Source: Ceratopteris richardii (taxonomy: Eukaryota; Streptophyta; Polypodiopsida; Polypodiales; Pteridaceae). Taken from it: a DNA stretch of 64,000 nucleotides. Under the pieces are notes generated by a model. It saw nothing but the letters and a program-made list of their open reading frames with translations. It made no database searches and was not told the DNA's origin. Shown in pieces: positions 1 through 10,140 of this stretch. The DNA lies in assembly GCA_020310875.1 (NCBI GenBank), contig CM035420.1:184499380-184563379 (forward strand), in the 5' to 3' direction. Each line of letters starts with the position of its first letter. The first letter of the stretch is position 1. Made by a program: the position numbers and the translations under genes.

Positions 1-480
1 CAGAATCGTGTTTTCACAAAATCGTGATTTCACAAAATCGTGATTTCACAAAATCGTGATTTCACAAAATCGTATTTTTGGAAATCGCGATTTTAAGCAC
101 AGAATCGTGTTTCAGAGAATCGTGGTTCACAAAATCGTGGTTCACAAAATCGTGATTCACAAAATCGTGTTTTTCACAAAATCGTGGTTCTCAGAATCGT
201 GTTTTTTGACATGAAAATCGCGCTTTTGTCTGAGAGAATCATGTTTTCACAAAATCGTGTTTTAGAGAATCGTGTTCTCACAGAATCGTGTTTTTGGCTG
301 AAAATCCTGATTTGTGAGAATCGCGATTTTGAGCACAACCACAGAATCGCGATTCTGAGAATGACCACAGAATCATGATTCTTTCAGCAAGCTTTTAGGC
401 GGGAAACAGAAAATTGTGATTTTCAAAAAAAAAAATGAATTTTCATAGAATCGCGATTTTCATCACAGAATCGCGTTTTT
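1..480. repeat. Leader motif array of element F (AATCGYG units)
   Basis: About 25 copies of a short motif occur at roughly 15-17 base spacing near the left edge and more loosely further right. The commonest form is AATCGTG preceded by AG or AA. Several copies are perfect palindromes: AATCGCGATT occurs near 83, 318, 344 and 448, and 342-357 reads CAGAATCGCGATTCTG, a perfect 16-base palindrome. TCGTG forms are what cytosine deamination of the TCGCG form would give. Short open frames in both strands here are by-products of the repeat. Confidence 0.85.
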
Positions 481-806
481 TGGCGGGAACTTCGAATTTT
501 TGAGCGCCGAGCAATGGCGAGCTTTGTATGAGCAAAAAATCATGAAAAACACAGGCGCTTATTCTCCCTTGCACTTCCTAACTCCTTCCCACACAATAAT
601 GCATGAAAAATGGTATGAAAATGGTGAAAATGCAATAAAAAACAACAAATTTCTATGAAGAAGAAGATGGAAGAAGGTGGAGATGATGATGATGAAGAAG
701 ATGAAGAAGAAAAATCAGAAAATGAACAAAAATGATAGTTTTTTTTTACCTTCCAACGTCGCAAATCTACGATCTTACCATCACAACGCTCGTCCTCGAA
801 GCTCTC

Positions 807-824
807 TCCCCGGCAACGGCGCCA
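807..824 (-). promoter_or_regulatory. Primer-binding site of element F, tRNA-Asp type
   Basis: On the minus strand it reads TGGCGCCGTTGCCGGGGA, which complements all 18 bases at the 3' end of plant tRNA-Asp. It lies 8 bases inside the LTR edge. It sets the orientation: the element is read on the minus strand and its 5' LTR lies to the right. Confidence 0.92.
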
Positions 825-832
825 AAATTTGG

Positions 833-1440
833 TGTAGCTCAAGCATAAGCACCACCTCCTTTACTTTTCAATCCGCGGAGATGTGAGGACCGGTATGAAG
901 ACCACGAGCAAGTGAAGGCACAAGTGCGTGAGTGAAAGCACACAAACATGCACACACATACACACACACGCGCACAAGGTAAGATTAAAGAGAGGAACAA
1001 TGGAAAGCTTTGATTGCAAAAGAGTTCTCTTACAAAAGCTCTATTCTCTAACCAGCTAACCTCAAAAATGAGCTCTCTAGCTCTTTTTATAGTTTTTTGA
1101 CTAGTTTTGGCCCTGTCCAGACCTAGTGTCTGGCCTAGTTAAAAATTAGGTTCCAGGGCTTATTTGAGGGCTCAAACGGAGTCTAAAAATTATGAAAATT
1201 GGTAGGATGATAGTTCTAATACTCCTCAAGCTCAAGGACTCCTCGGCTTGAACAAAATGGAGTTATAAAAATAGATAATGGTATTTACAATGGTTTTTAG
1301 TGATGAAAATCACTATTTTTGTAGGGGATTCTTCTGAAAATTTGACATACACTTCTTGGAGCTCCCTACTTGATCCCTTTCCTTGTGTGTCCACCTTTTG
1401 ATGTGCTTCCATGCTTTGTCCTTGACTTTGAGCTTCAACA
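833..1440 (-). repeat. 5' LTR of element F
   Basis: About 608 bases. On the plus strand it begins TGTAGCTCAAGC and ends CTTCAACA, so on its own strand it starts TGTT and ends TACA. It contains a TATA-like CTATAAAAAGAG at 1092-1081 (minus), a downstream GAGAGCTC-type palindrome, and a (CA)n tract at about 948-975 that falls in U5. Homologous LTRs lie at 6804-7374, 31155-32037, 39043-39342, 47802-48432 and, inverted, 63501-63845. Confidence 0.85.
1081..1092 (-). promoter_or_regulatory. TATA box in LTR of F
   Basis: The minus strand reads CTATAAAAAGAG followed by CTAGAGAGCTC. The same arrangement is kept in the LTRs at 48072-48083 (minus) and 63564-63576 (plus), which supports a working Pol II promoter in the ancestor. 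Confidence 0.6.
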
Positions 1441-1590
1441 CCTGGCATTCTCCATTCTAAACTTGAGAAGTAGGTCTAAAATGTATCTTCTCTGAGCTAG
1501 ATACATTCCTTTATCTATATAAGTCACTTGCATACCTAGGAAATATGTTAGCTCACCTAATGTGGCAACCTGGGTGATCCAACCAATGTC
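1441..1590 (-). pseudogene. copia RT C-terminal fragment (element G)
   Basis: Reading leftward from about 1590, the frame gives the typical copia RT end: GELTYFLGMQV, then a YLAQRRYILDLL stretch and KFRMENAR. The catalytic YVDD part is absent. The frame follows directly on a broken integrase, so a deletion removed the sequence between the two. It stops at the edge of the LTR of F. Confidence 0.7.
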
Positions 1591-1599
1591 GTGTTTCTT

Positions 1600-2340
1600 C
1601 TCTAGGCATTTTGATTCAATTGAGAGAGTACCTCATAGTCATTTCCCTCTTAATTCCTTTATCCTACAAGAATTCATCAAAATCCTTTTAAAAATATTCT
1701 CACCCGCCATCAAATCTGAGTTTCTTGAGTGATATACCTGTATGGTTCTCCACATGTGCTAGATACTTTTTGAAGCAATCAGACACTTCATTCTTACTCT
1801 TGATAAAGTAAAGATTAGTCCATCTACTATGGTCATCAATAAATAAGACAGTACCTTGATCCTACCAAAGAAGGTTCTTGGCTTGGTCCCCATACATCTG
1901 TATGAACTAAGTCCAATAAGTTGTTGTGGATGCAGCCTTTATGGTTGAATGGTTGTCTTTGTGCCTTCCCAGTCTGACATGCATCACATCTATTGATCAA
2001 GAGTTGCTTTGACACATTTGGAACCCCCAGAACACTTTGATCCCTGCATATATCCTTCAAGATTCTTTCATTCACATGAACAAGTGTCTTTTGTCATAGT
2101 TCAATGTCACTCAAGGTTTGGGACCCAAAATTGAATAGAGCTATGTTCTAGGTTTCTCCTACTTCAAAAGTATAGAGCCTACCATTCTTCTCACCTCTGG
2201 TTTCTATTGTTGGCATCTTGATTGAAGAATTCTCCAAGAAAATATTGAAGTCTGGAGTTTGTACATCCATGATGAGTTCATATGCTATGGTGAAAGATTG
2301 TCATTGCTTGTCACTTCTAATTCCATTTAGAATCTACCTC
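1600..2340 (-). pseudogene. copia GAG-pre-integrase and integrase core (element G)
   Basis: The open part at 2075-1836 carries the zinc-binding CDACQTGKAQRQPF segment, followed by the integrase start LVHTDVWGPS with the first catalytic Asp. Continuing left, the frame gives a FIDDHSRWTNLYFIKSK segment and an RFDGGEYF-like segment with the second Asp, but with several in-frame stops. To the right (2080-2340) a degraded pre-integrase segment is visible. The third catalytic residue (Glu of the NGVAER region) is lost. The domain order is normal for copia; the gene is dead. Confidence 0.8.
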
Positions 2341-2353
2341 ATGATGGCCTCTT

Positions 2354-2758
2354 CTAATTCCATTTAGAATCTACCTCAATCAACTCTCGAATGGATGCCA
2401 ATCGATCTACAACATCCTTGAACTTGGCAACAGAATCTATGATTGTTTGTTTTGGAGTCTTCTTCATTTGGTTGAACTCATTCCATAGATGATTCTTTCT
2501 TGCTTTGATACCAGTAGAAAAGAAAGTCTCTCGGGCATCCGAAGTCTCTTGAGATGTCTTGCATCCTCTAATAGGTGATAATAGAAAATCAGAGATAGAT
2601 TTTATTATGTATGATCTTACTTGAGCATGCCTTGGATAGCAAAGTGTGAGTTTATCTATTTCCTCTTGAGTAAGTTCTTGTTTGGATCTTGCGATAGGCA
2701 TAGCTTCATCACTTGCTACAACTCCATGAAGATTTCTACCTTGCAAATATGCTTCCAT
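2354..2758 (-). pseudogene. copia gag fragment (element G)
   Basis: The frame encodes about 134 residues of a copia gag of the UBN2/DUF4219 kind: a MEAYLQGRNLHGVV start region, an RSYIIKSISDFLL stretch, and a helical KARKNHLWNEFNQMKK segment. The zinc knuckle and protease that should follow are missing, because the frame ends at 2354 and pre-integrase sequence begins. PBS and LTR follow on the right in the expected order. Confidence 0.78.
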
Positions 2759-2835
2759 TCTAATTTACCAAGAAACATAGTTGTTTCTATCAAGATTCTC
2801 AATCATTGAGTGAAATCCATCATCCATCTTGATCT

Positions 2836-2848
2836 GGCTATGATATCA
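2836..2848 (-). promoter_or_regulatory. Degenerate initiator-Met PBS (element G)
   Basis: The minus strand reads TGATATCATAGCC where the plant initiator-Met PBS reads TGGTATCAGAGC. It lies just inside the LTR boundary at 2850. Confidence 0.6.
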
Positions 2849-2849
2849 T

Positions 2850-3917
2850 TGAGGGAAGTTGGAGAAGCTTGGAGACAGTGTGAACTTGAGTTGCAAAGTG
2901 ATGAAGGTGGTCCAACAAACTAGCACAAGACTTGATCTAGCTCATTGGATATGTCAAATAGAATTTTTGGGCATCTAATTCGTGAAATTAAACTCAATGG
3001 GTACCTTGGAACATCAACACGAACAAGTTGATGCAAAAGAGATGACTTGCACCTTCACTAGCTCACAAAAAACTTTCTATTCTTGGATGAGTTATGACTT
3101 CAAACACTCAGAGCAGCCAACATATTAGCAATTGGAAAAAGACAATTTAGGAGAATGTTAAACATAGATTTGGCTTTTTATAATGCATAAAATCCCTAAT
3201 TTTTATCAGCCAATGAAAGAAAATTAAACTTAACATTGATTGGGTGTGCCCTCAACTTTTCAGGGTTGTGAAAAAATTGACCATGAGATCTTCAATGGAA
3301 GATTTCTTTGAATCCACTAAACCAAATGACTTGAAAACTAGAGAGCATTAAATTTTTTATGAGTGCTCATTCACTTAATTTGGATCTTTTTAGAGAAAGA
3401 AACAAGCTCTGCAAGATTATTGAGTTTGAGGAAGAAGGAGCAGAGAATAGTGAAGAACCAAGATGATCACCAATGTATATGTATTGCTTCAAATATCATC
3501 AAATCTAATTTTACAATGTTGTGAGTCATTATATAGACTCTTGGGTAGCATTCCATGACTCAAATTAATTTGAAATTGATTTCAAATCTTGTGGTGTAGT
3601 TTGTTGAATGTGTTTTGAATCTTTTCCTATAATCTAGGAAAAGTGAAAGTTGGAGTAATGCCAACTTTCTGATTGATTGATTGAGAATTAATCTCAACCA
3701 CTTCCAACTCATGGATTTTGTACCTTTAAATCTTCCTAATTAAAAATGTAAATATCTTGAACCTTACACAATAAATGATCATAAGTGATCACATAATAAT
3801 ACGAAGGAAGAATGTGCAATAAGTGCTACTCTCAAGGTACATGCCTAACATTATCCATATGATAGTTGAAGTAGGAAATATTTCTTCAAGCATACTAAAA
3901 GCTTGGTGTTCCAAACA
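2850..3917 (-). repeat. LTR of copia element G
   Basis: About 1,068 bases, TG on the plus strand at 2850 and CA at 3916-3917, so the minus strand starts TGTTTGGAACACC. The right half resembles 12550-13132 (same order of shared segments, including AATCTAGGAA and GATTGATTGA stretches). No coding sequence is visible. A short frame at 3789-4085 runs across its edge into element E. Confidence 0.65.
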
Positions 3918-4326
3918 TATCTCTGCCCAACCGTGTGGCTCAAAATTGTCATCTAGCAATACCATAGGCATATAGGTTGGGTCTCTTACGGATCTAGCAT
4001 CTTGTGGGTTTCTCTCCTCTCTTGCTTTTAAGAATTTCTCATCTTCTTCTACCTTTGCATATCTACAAGTGAGTATCTTTGACATGATGGATTAGAAGAC
4101 ATCACTGAGTGTATTGAATCATGTCCCCAATCTTTTCTAAAGGTATCTTTGGCACTTTTCTCTTGGAGCCTACCTTTGAATATGTGGAATTGAGTTTTAG
4201 AACTTGATTCACCACATGCTTCCACAATTCTCCTTTAACCTTTAGAAGTTTGTCTAAAGTGAGATGACACCGCACTTTAGTGTTCTTGATTGCTTTCAGT
4301 GTTTCTAGGGATGATTGAATCCTCAT
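3918..4326 (-). pseudogene. gypsy gag-protease linker and protease-RT linker (element E)
   Basis: 4326-4102 encodes a segment with the core KNTKVRCHLTLDKLLKVK and ends in IPLEKIGDM. This matches element A at 44921-44700. In A the next residues are the protease, but here the frame goes straight to a segment matching the A linker after protease (DPTYMPMV, then NFEPHGWAEI). The protease, some 400-500 bases, has therefore been deleted. A short frame running into the adjacent copia LTR at the left end is accidental. Confidence 0.65.
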
Positions 4327-4329
4327 TTT

Positions 4330-6310
4330 TTAATATCACCCTTGGAGCTCTAAATTGAAGGGTTTCACATTTCTATGGGTCTGTGAAGTGTGGTAACTAT
4401 TGGAGAGAATTAGATTCAAAATTTATTCTTTCCTTTTGTTGGGGATTCTACTTGATCTCCATAAAGAGAGGGTATGTCCTGGGGAAATTGTTATCGAAGG
4501 TCATCTATCTACTAGATAGGATCATTCTCCCGGTCTTTGGTCCATTTCTTTTCTTGTATTTCCTGAAAGAACTCTTGAGAATACTTGGAAATGGAGGGAG
4601 CTATTCCACACTCTATCGACTTGGAAATGGAAACTTCTCTTGGAACAAAGTTCTCTCTCTCACTTGTAATGGAATGAGCCTTTTGTGGTGCTAAGCACTC
4701 ATGCTTCATCACCAATTGCTCGAATCATTCTAATAGTCGTTCAAAATGAAGCTTCATCTTTATCGAGTTTGAGTGACTAAGGGGTTCAATCCACTTGAGC
4801 ATAGCTTATGGTAGTTCAACCATTTTCATGCATAGTTTAGTCCTTTCAATCTCTAAATCTGCTCTTGGGTAGCTCTTATCTAGTTCAAATGTGGTTGGAC
4901 CTTCTTGAAGTGGAGCGTGGTCGGCCTTGGACATCATGTCCAAGACCTTTGGAGTAGGATATGCTAAGACTGATCCTGATCAAGGTTTAAAGGAAATAGA
5001 TGGTGGAGATGATAGGTATATTTATGTGTGAGGGGGTATGGGATGAAAACTTTATAATTATTAATTTCATTTGTTTTAGGCCATCTTCTAGGTCTATGAG
5101 CTTCCTTACCTGTTGCCTCCATCCTCTCTGAAATCTCTTTCCATGTTCTAGTATTCTTTTTACTATGCATATCTGACTCACTAGCCTCGTTCGTTTTCTT
5201 GTTCCACAACCTTAGTATGTTGTAAGGCTTGTGCTCTAGTAGCTTCCTCTATAGGAGCTATTTTGAAAGCACCTCCATGCGACTCTACAACTATGCAAAC
5301 TACATTGATCAAAGTGATTTTTGTGGCATTAGCCATGTCTTTAGGGCACTCTCTAATGAGATGTTCCTTACCACATTCTCGACAATAACCTTGAATCATG
5401 ATCAATTGATGTTGTCCTAGTAGTGGAGGGTGTGGACACTGAAGTGATCTCCCTAAAATCTATAACATTTCCTTCTAGATCCTTGTCTTTGGATTTCTAT
5501 ACATGACTTGTGTATAGTCTACCTCCTAGTTAGGTTCTATCAATGGAGCCCCATAGTCATATGTCTCTATATGCTCTGGGGATTTTGTGTAGTAAGTTGG
5601 TAGGCTATCACCATGGGCTAAATCAAAGCTATTCATGTTAGGATCATTGTTAGTGATAAAAGGTGATGCTCACATTAAAGCTCAATCTATGTTTTCTTCC
5701 CCTACTGCATACTCCACTAAAACTATGTTTATAGGAGGTGGAAGTTATTGTCTTAGAATTGGTTGTGGCCTAGGTTGAGGTTGGTACTATTGGTAGTTCT
5801 ATTGAGGCATGTAGTAGGCTTGTTTTGATACTAATTTTGGTTCCTATAAGGTTGTTGATAAGATTTCTGATAATTTTTCCTAACTGCTTAATTTTGTAAG
5901 AACAATCTTGTGCTAAATAATTGGTGTACTTTCTTTCTATTGTGTAGTACTGAGTTCCTAAGTTTTCTTTGTTTTAGATTTGCATTGGACACGCATTTGT
6001 CATGTGATTACCTCCACATGTATAACAACATTTCACGATGATCAGTCTCTAAGGTTTTTTATTCTACAAAATTCTGCCCAGCTTTGGAGCTAATAACTCT
6101 ACATGATCATCTACTAACGATGAAGGATTTGAAGCTAAAATGGTTGAATAGTCTGATCCCTTGTATAGCTTGGAGAGTTCTAATCATCTTCTACGTTGTT
6201 CTCAATGTCAATGCACATTCTCAAGCATTGATCTAGGTTATGAAGCTCTTTTAGGTACATATATGATCTAAGCTTTCCATTCAAGAGTCCATCTAAGAAC
6301 AAAGACACTT
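4330..6310 (-). pseudogene. gypsy gag, zinc-knuckle region (element E)
   Basis: This stretch has no long open frame but keeps gag remnants on the minus strand. One zinc knuckle at about 6030-5990 reads CYTCGGNHMTNAC. A second lies in the open piece 5405-5181 and reads CRECGKEHLIREC. Both have the spacing CX2CX3HX4C, one residue shorter than the usual retroviral knuckle. Frameshifts and stops are frequent. 4330-5180 shows only weak homology to the matching part of A (44930-45250). Confidence 0.55.
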
Positions 6311-6311
6311 T

Positions 6312-6780
6312 CTAAGCTTGAGTAAGAAACTCTATAGTAGGACAGCTCTCAATGTAGTGCTTGAACCTACCTCTCGCTAGACTGAATATTTCTTGATGGG
6401 TCAGATTGAAGCTATGAATCAAGGATGATGTGCTATGCATGATTCCACTTTTAGAGAAATCAATGATGAATGCATCCATCAATTGTGAGATCTCATGATA
6501 ATTTCCTTGGTTCAAGGCTTGAAACCAAGAAAGGGCTACGCCTTGTAGAGTAAGCCAAATGCCTCAAACTGCATGAAAAAAACCACCACTTGTTTTGATC
6601 TCGAATGTTGGTTAAATTTGGATACATGGTCATAGGGGTCTCCTGTGCCATCAAAATAGACCTTCATCATCTTTACTATGTGCATGGATCTTAGTGTTCT
6701 TGATTGTTCTCTATGACTAGGAAAGGGGAATTCATCTTTGTCACTATGGGTTCTATGCCCTCTATTCCTTTGTCACTCCA
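6312..6780 (-). pseudogene. gypsy gag capsid remnant (element E)
   Basis: The open piece 6515-6312 encodes a capsid segment (ISQLMDAFIIDFSKSGIMH, then HQEIFSLARGRFKHYIESCP) typical of the retrotransposon gag domain. Bases 6520-6780 align with 45370-45600 of element A, including the region around ggtcataggggtctcctgt. Upstream gag and the leader are missing. Confidence 0.65.
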
Positions 6781-6803
6781 GCATAGTGGAAGTATTGCCG
6801 TGG

Positions 6804-7374
6804 TGAAGATCCACCTCATAAATGTCAATCTGTGGAGACATGAGGATGGTATGAAGACCATGAACAATAGGAATGCACACATGAGTGAGTGAGAAGCATG
6901 ATGACATCCATACACATACAAAAATGCTTGCAAGACAAGATCAAAGAGTAGAAAAATGGAATCTTCTCATTAAGAGCTCAAGAAATGGATACACTACTCA
7001 TTAAGGACGTCAGTCTCTAGCTAGCCAACACCTCAAATGAGATCTCTAGATCTTTTTGATGGCTCAAATGAGCTAAAAAATTATGAAATTTAGAACATAT
7101 GATCTCCTAACACTCCTCAAGCTTTAGGAATCTTTGAATTGCACAATATGGAGTTCAAATTATAAAAAATCAGTATTAACAATGATTTTTAGTGATAAAG
7201 ATCACTATTTCATGAAAATCAAGTCTAAAATGTTGATGAGGCCTATTCTCAGCTAGATTATCTTTAATTTCCTTTTCCATTAAGTCTATATCTGAGCCTT
7301 TCCCTTCTCTTTGTCACTCTTATCTCATGCTCCCTTGTGAGCTCAATCTACTTTGGCTTCCTCTACCATGAACA
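6804..7374 (-). repeat. LTR of element E
   Basis: About 571 bases, diverged from the F and A LTRs but recognisable: the segment around 6828-6855 (gtggagacatgaggatggt) matches the U5 side of F and A, and the right end is CATGAACA, like the AACA ends of the others. It abuts the polypurine tract of copia K at 7375. Confidence 0.65.
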
Positions 7375-7390
7375 CTCCCCCCCTCTTGAG
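7375..7390 (-). other. Polypurine tract of copia K
   Basis: The minus strand reads CTCAAGAGGGGGGGAG and is followed at once by TGTT of the neighbouring LTR. This is where the K 3' LTR should start. Confidence 0.55.
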
Positions 7391-7446
7391 TATGTAGTCC
7401 TTGACAGACCTTTGTGGTGCGAGGTAGTGATGTGGTGAACAAGGAG

Positions 7447-8160
7447 CTAACACTCATGTATAGGAAGTGCCAAGCTATGGTAAAACAAATCAATCCACAA
7501 AGGAAGTAAGCCCAAATCTTTGCAAAAATTGTAAAACTTCTCCATATGCAGAGCGTTTATGAAAAGGTCTGGAACATTATCATGTGTGGGAACATAAGCC
7601 AAATTGATCTCTATGAAATAATGATAGTGCACCTCAATATGCTTTGTGAGAGCATGGAACATAGGGTTCCTTGCAAGTACCAATGTGCTATGACTACTAG
7701 TAAAGATGATGGTGGTAGCAAACTTGCCAACACCCAAATCAACCAAAAGGTGTCTGAACTACACACATGCAACAATTGTTGTGAAATCTACCCTATAATC
7801 AACCTCACAACTAGAAGTGGCCATAATAGGGTGCTTCTTCCTCTACCAAGATATGCATGAGCTTCCAAGCATGAAGGAAAAAACCACTAGTAGACACACA
7901 AGTGTCATTGAGGCGAGCCAATCTGAGTCAAAAAATCATGTAAATATGGTAGTAATGATTTCTCCTAGGGATAAAACAATCCAAGTATTCAGGTACCACT
8001 CAATTAGGGAAAGATACACTTAACTGTCTTTCTACGCTTCACACCTAGGAAATGCATAAACCTACTCATCTATGAGAAAACAAAGTGATGCATAAGTAAA
8101 TCAAGCATCCAACAACTTGTTGATCAAGAACATCAACAAATGCATCTCTATCATCATAAA
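7447..8160 (-). pseudogene. copia RNase H (element K)
   Basis: 7746-7447 encodes the C-terminal RNase H part with NPMFHALTKHIEVHYHYF and AYVPTHDNVPDLFINAL, the usual copia RNase H end. This part is missing from element L. Bases 7760-8160 align with the RNase H start of L around 33410-33780 (SRFMHCPG region) but are broken by stops and frameshifts. Confidence 0.72.
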
Positions 8161-8950
8161 GACTCAACTCAAGATCTAAATCCATGGGATTGGCAATGTG
8201 TTTGCAATATTCAAAGCAAAATTTTTGCAATAAAGTGTCAAAATAGTTTTTTTACACAAGGTTATTACCTCATCAACTTGCATAAATTGACTGCCATAAA
8301 TCTCACATCTTACAAGAGGCATGCAAATGAGCCTTAAATTCACCAATGTGCTTCTCATTAGGACTAGTGAATAGCATATCATGATTAGAAGTACATCATC
8401 TACCTGCTTAACAATGAGTAGAAGTACATCATTTGCATGCTTAACATATAAGGTACTCTAAGTTGGAATATTCTCAAAACCATGTGCTAGAAAATAGGAA
8501 TGTATATTTTCATACCAAGCACATGATGCTTGCATCAATCCATACAATGAATTTTTCAACCTACATACTTTGTTTTCTTGCCTTTTTTGCACAAAATCAT
8601 GGGGATAAAATACATACAATTCTTCATTTAAATCACCATTCAAAAATGTAGTTGTAATGTACAATTGATGTACATTTCGACCATGATGAGCTAAAAGTGC
8701 GCATATGATATGAATAGTGGTCATCCGGCGTGTGCTAGCAAAGTTCTCATCAAAATCAATGCCTTTTTCTTTAGTATAAACTTTGAAAACAAGCCTAGCC
8801 TTATAACTATCCATTGTTCCATCATGATTACATTTTTCAACTTGTATAACCATTTATTGCCAATAGCCTTTTTGCTTAGAGGAAATTCACATAAAAACCA
8901 GGTACCATTCTTCATAATAGTAGCATATTCTAATTGCATAGTAGCCATCC
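8160..8950 (-). pseudogene. copia reverse transcriptase (element K)
   Basis: 8853-8458 reads through RT motifs: SYKARLVFKVYTKEKGIDFD, then TTFLNGDLNEELYVF and CRLKNSLYGLMQASCAWYE. The N-terminal part (8948-8721) matches the TWSLCDLPPGKKAIGTKW segment of L. Further left, the YVDD region is frameshifted (8382-8176 keeps only part). The order is colinear with L at 34844-33851. Confidence 0.8.
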
Positions 8951-9202
8951 CATTTTTTGAGTTTTATACTTCATCAAAATAAGCAGTTTCATTATCACAA
9001 AGACAAGAGATAGTCATTGCATAACAATGTGATTCAAAAGAAACATTATGAGAGCCTGAATGAGTACGATATGACAAAGGTGCATCTAATTTGCTATCTC
9101 TCAAAGTTTGCACCAGCCATTTGGGCATAGTTTTTTCCTCTTCTATGTGAGCCCTCTTATGAATAAGTTTATCTTGTAAGTTTTCAACAGAAATGGAATG
9201 AT

Positions 9203-10140
9203 CTATATCATCATTTGAAGCCTATAAAGGCTAAAAAATTGCCTCACTAGGATGAACACTTGACTATCCACCTGTAAAAAGCGACAACAAGGTGTCATAC
9301 ACATCCTTTGGGCTAACAAATGTTTCCTTGGTTCAGAAAAATAAGGGCTGAATTGCATCTTCCACAAAAACATCATCATGTCTAGCCAAAACACACTTAT
9401 TCTATGGATGATACAGATGACAGCCTTTACTTTCAAAACTATAACCAACAAAATTACATTTCATCACATTATCATCGAATGTTTTGCATTCTTATTCAAG
9501 CACTAATGCATATGACATACAATAAAAAAACATGCATATGAGCAATAGATGGCTTGCAACCATGCCAACCCTCATATGGAGTGATAGACTGCAATGCTTT
9601 GGTGAGACATCTGTTAAGTACATATGATGCACAAATAACAACCTCGAGCTAGAAGCTATGTGGTAAAGCCTAACTTTCGACCATACATCTCGCCATTTCC
9701 ATGAGAGACTTCTTCCTTTCAACAAATCCATTTTTTTGAAGCATATACAACACTATATATTAATGTTTTATCCCACGCTAAAAAAGAAATGCATTAAACT
9801 CAAAAGACATATATTCTTCCCTCGATAAGAATGGAGGGTGTCCCATTTTGCATGATGATATATTTTCATCCATAATGAGGAGGTTCTTAGAACACATGAA
9901 CACTTTCTCTTTCAATGGATAAACCCATGCAGGCCTAAAATCCACTAAAGTCACAAAGTATAGGTATCTTCCAAATAAAGGTGCTTGCATAGGACCACAA
10001 ACATCATTATGAACAAGCTGAAATTTATGTGCAACTCTAATTGAACAATCTTTTGGTAAGCAAGAATGCTAAATTTGCCCAAAATACAGTGTTAATAGAA
10101 AATTTTAGAAGGTGCCTCAATTTTGGGCAAAGAGGGAACC
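9203..10140 (-). pseudogene. copia integrase (element K)
   Basis: Three open pieces (9990-9778, 9731-9492, 9451-9203) in different frames correspond to the L integrase: a TLVDFRPAWVYPLKEKVFMC segment, then the region around the second catalytic Asp (REEYMSFEFNAF for GGEYISSDFNAF), then the C-terminal part with sites matching GYRLYHTDTKH of L. Frameshifts and stops break it throughout. Confidence 0.7.

Larger units (their letters stand above)
1..1440 (-). mobile_element. Ty3/gypsy element F, 5' part only (leader, PBS, 5' LTR)
   Basis: Reading leftward on the minus strand, this piece has an LTR (1440 down to 833), a tRNA-Asp primer-binding site (824-807), a purine-rich leader stretch with GAA/GAT runs at about 660-720, and a motif array reaching the window edge. 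Gag and pol would lie beyond base 1. The same order and sequence recur in element A at 46680-48432, which shows that the two are copies of one family. The 5 bases to the right (cctgg) lie in copia G, so F probably inserted into or recombined with G. Confidence 0.85.
1441..3917 (-). mobile_element. Ty1/copia element G, internally deleted
   Basis: From right to left it contains a long LTR (3917-2850), a degenerate initiator-Met PBS (2848-2836), a gag fragment (2758-2354), the GAG-pre-integrase and integrase core (about 2350-1620) and then, without the rest of integrase or most of RT, the end of the RT domain (about 1590-1441). Protease is also missing. The element stops where the LTR of F begins. 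Confidence 0.8.
3918..7374 (-). mobile_element. Ty3/gypsy element E, same group as A, internally deleted
   Basis: The minus strand carries an LTR (7374-6804), gag capsid sequence (6780-6310), two zinc knuckles (about 6030-5990 and 5400-5350), and the conserved segment before protease joined to the segment after it (4326-3918). The leader, PBS, gag start and protease found in element A are absent. The LTR edge at 6804 is joined directly to gag sequence, so one deletion removed the whole leader. The left end stops at the LTR of copia G. Confidence 0.75.

Noticed and set aside
174-378. Two overlapping 64-codon frames on opposite strands
   Set aside because: They are by-products of the palindromic leader motif array.
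2621-2809. Plus-strand 62-codon frame opposite copia gag
   Set aside because: It is a shadow of the minus-strand gag of element G with no homology of its own.
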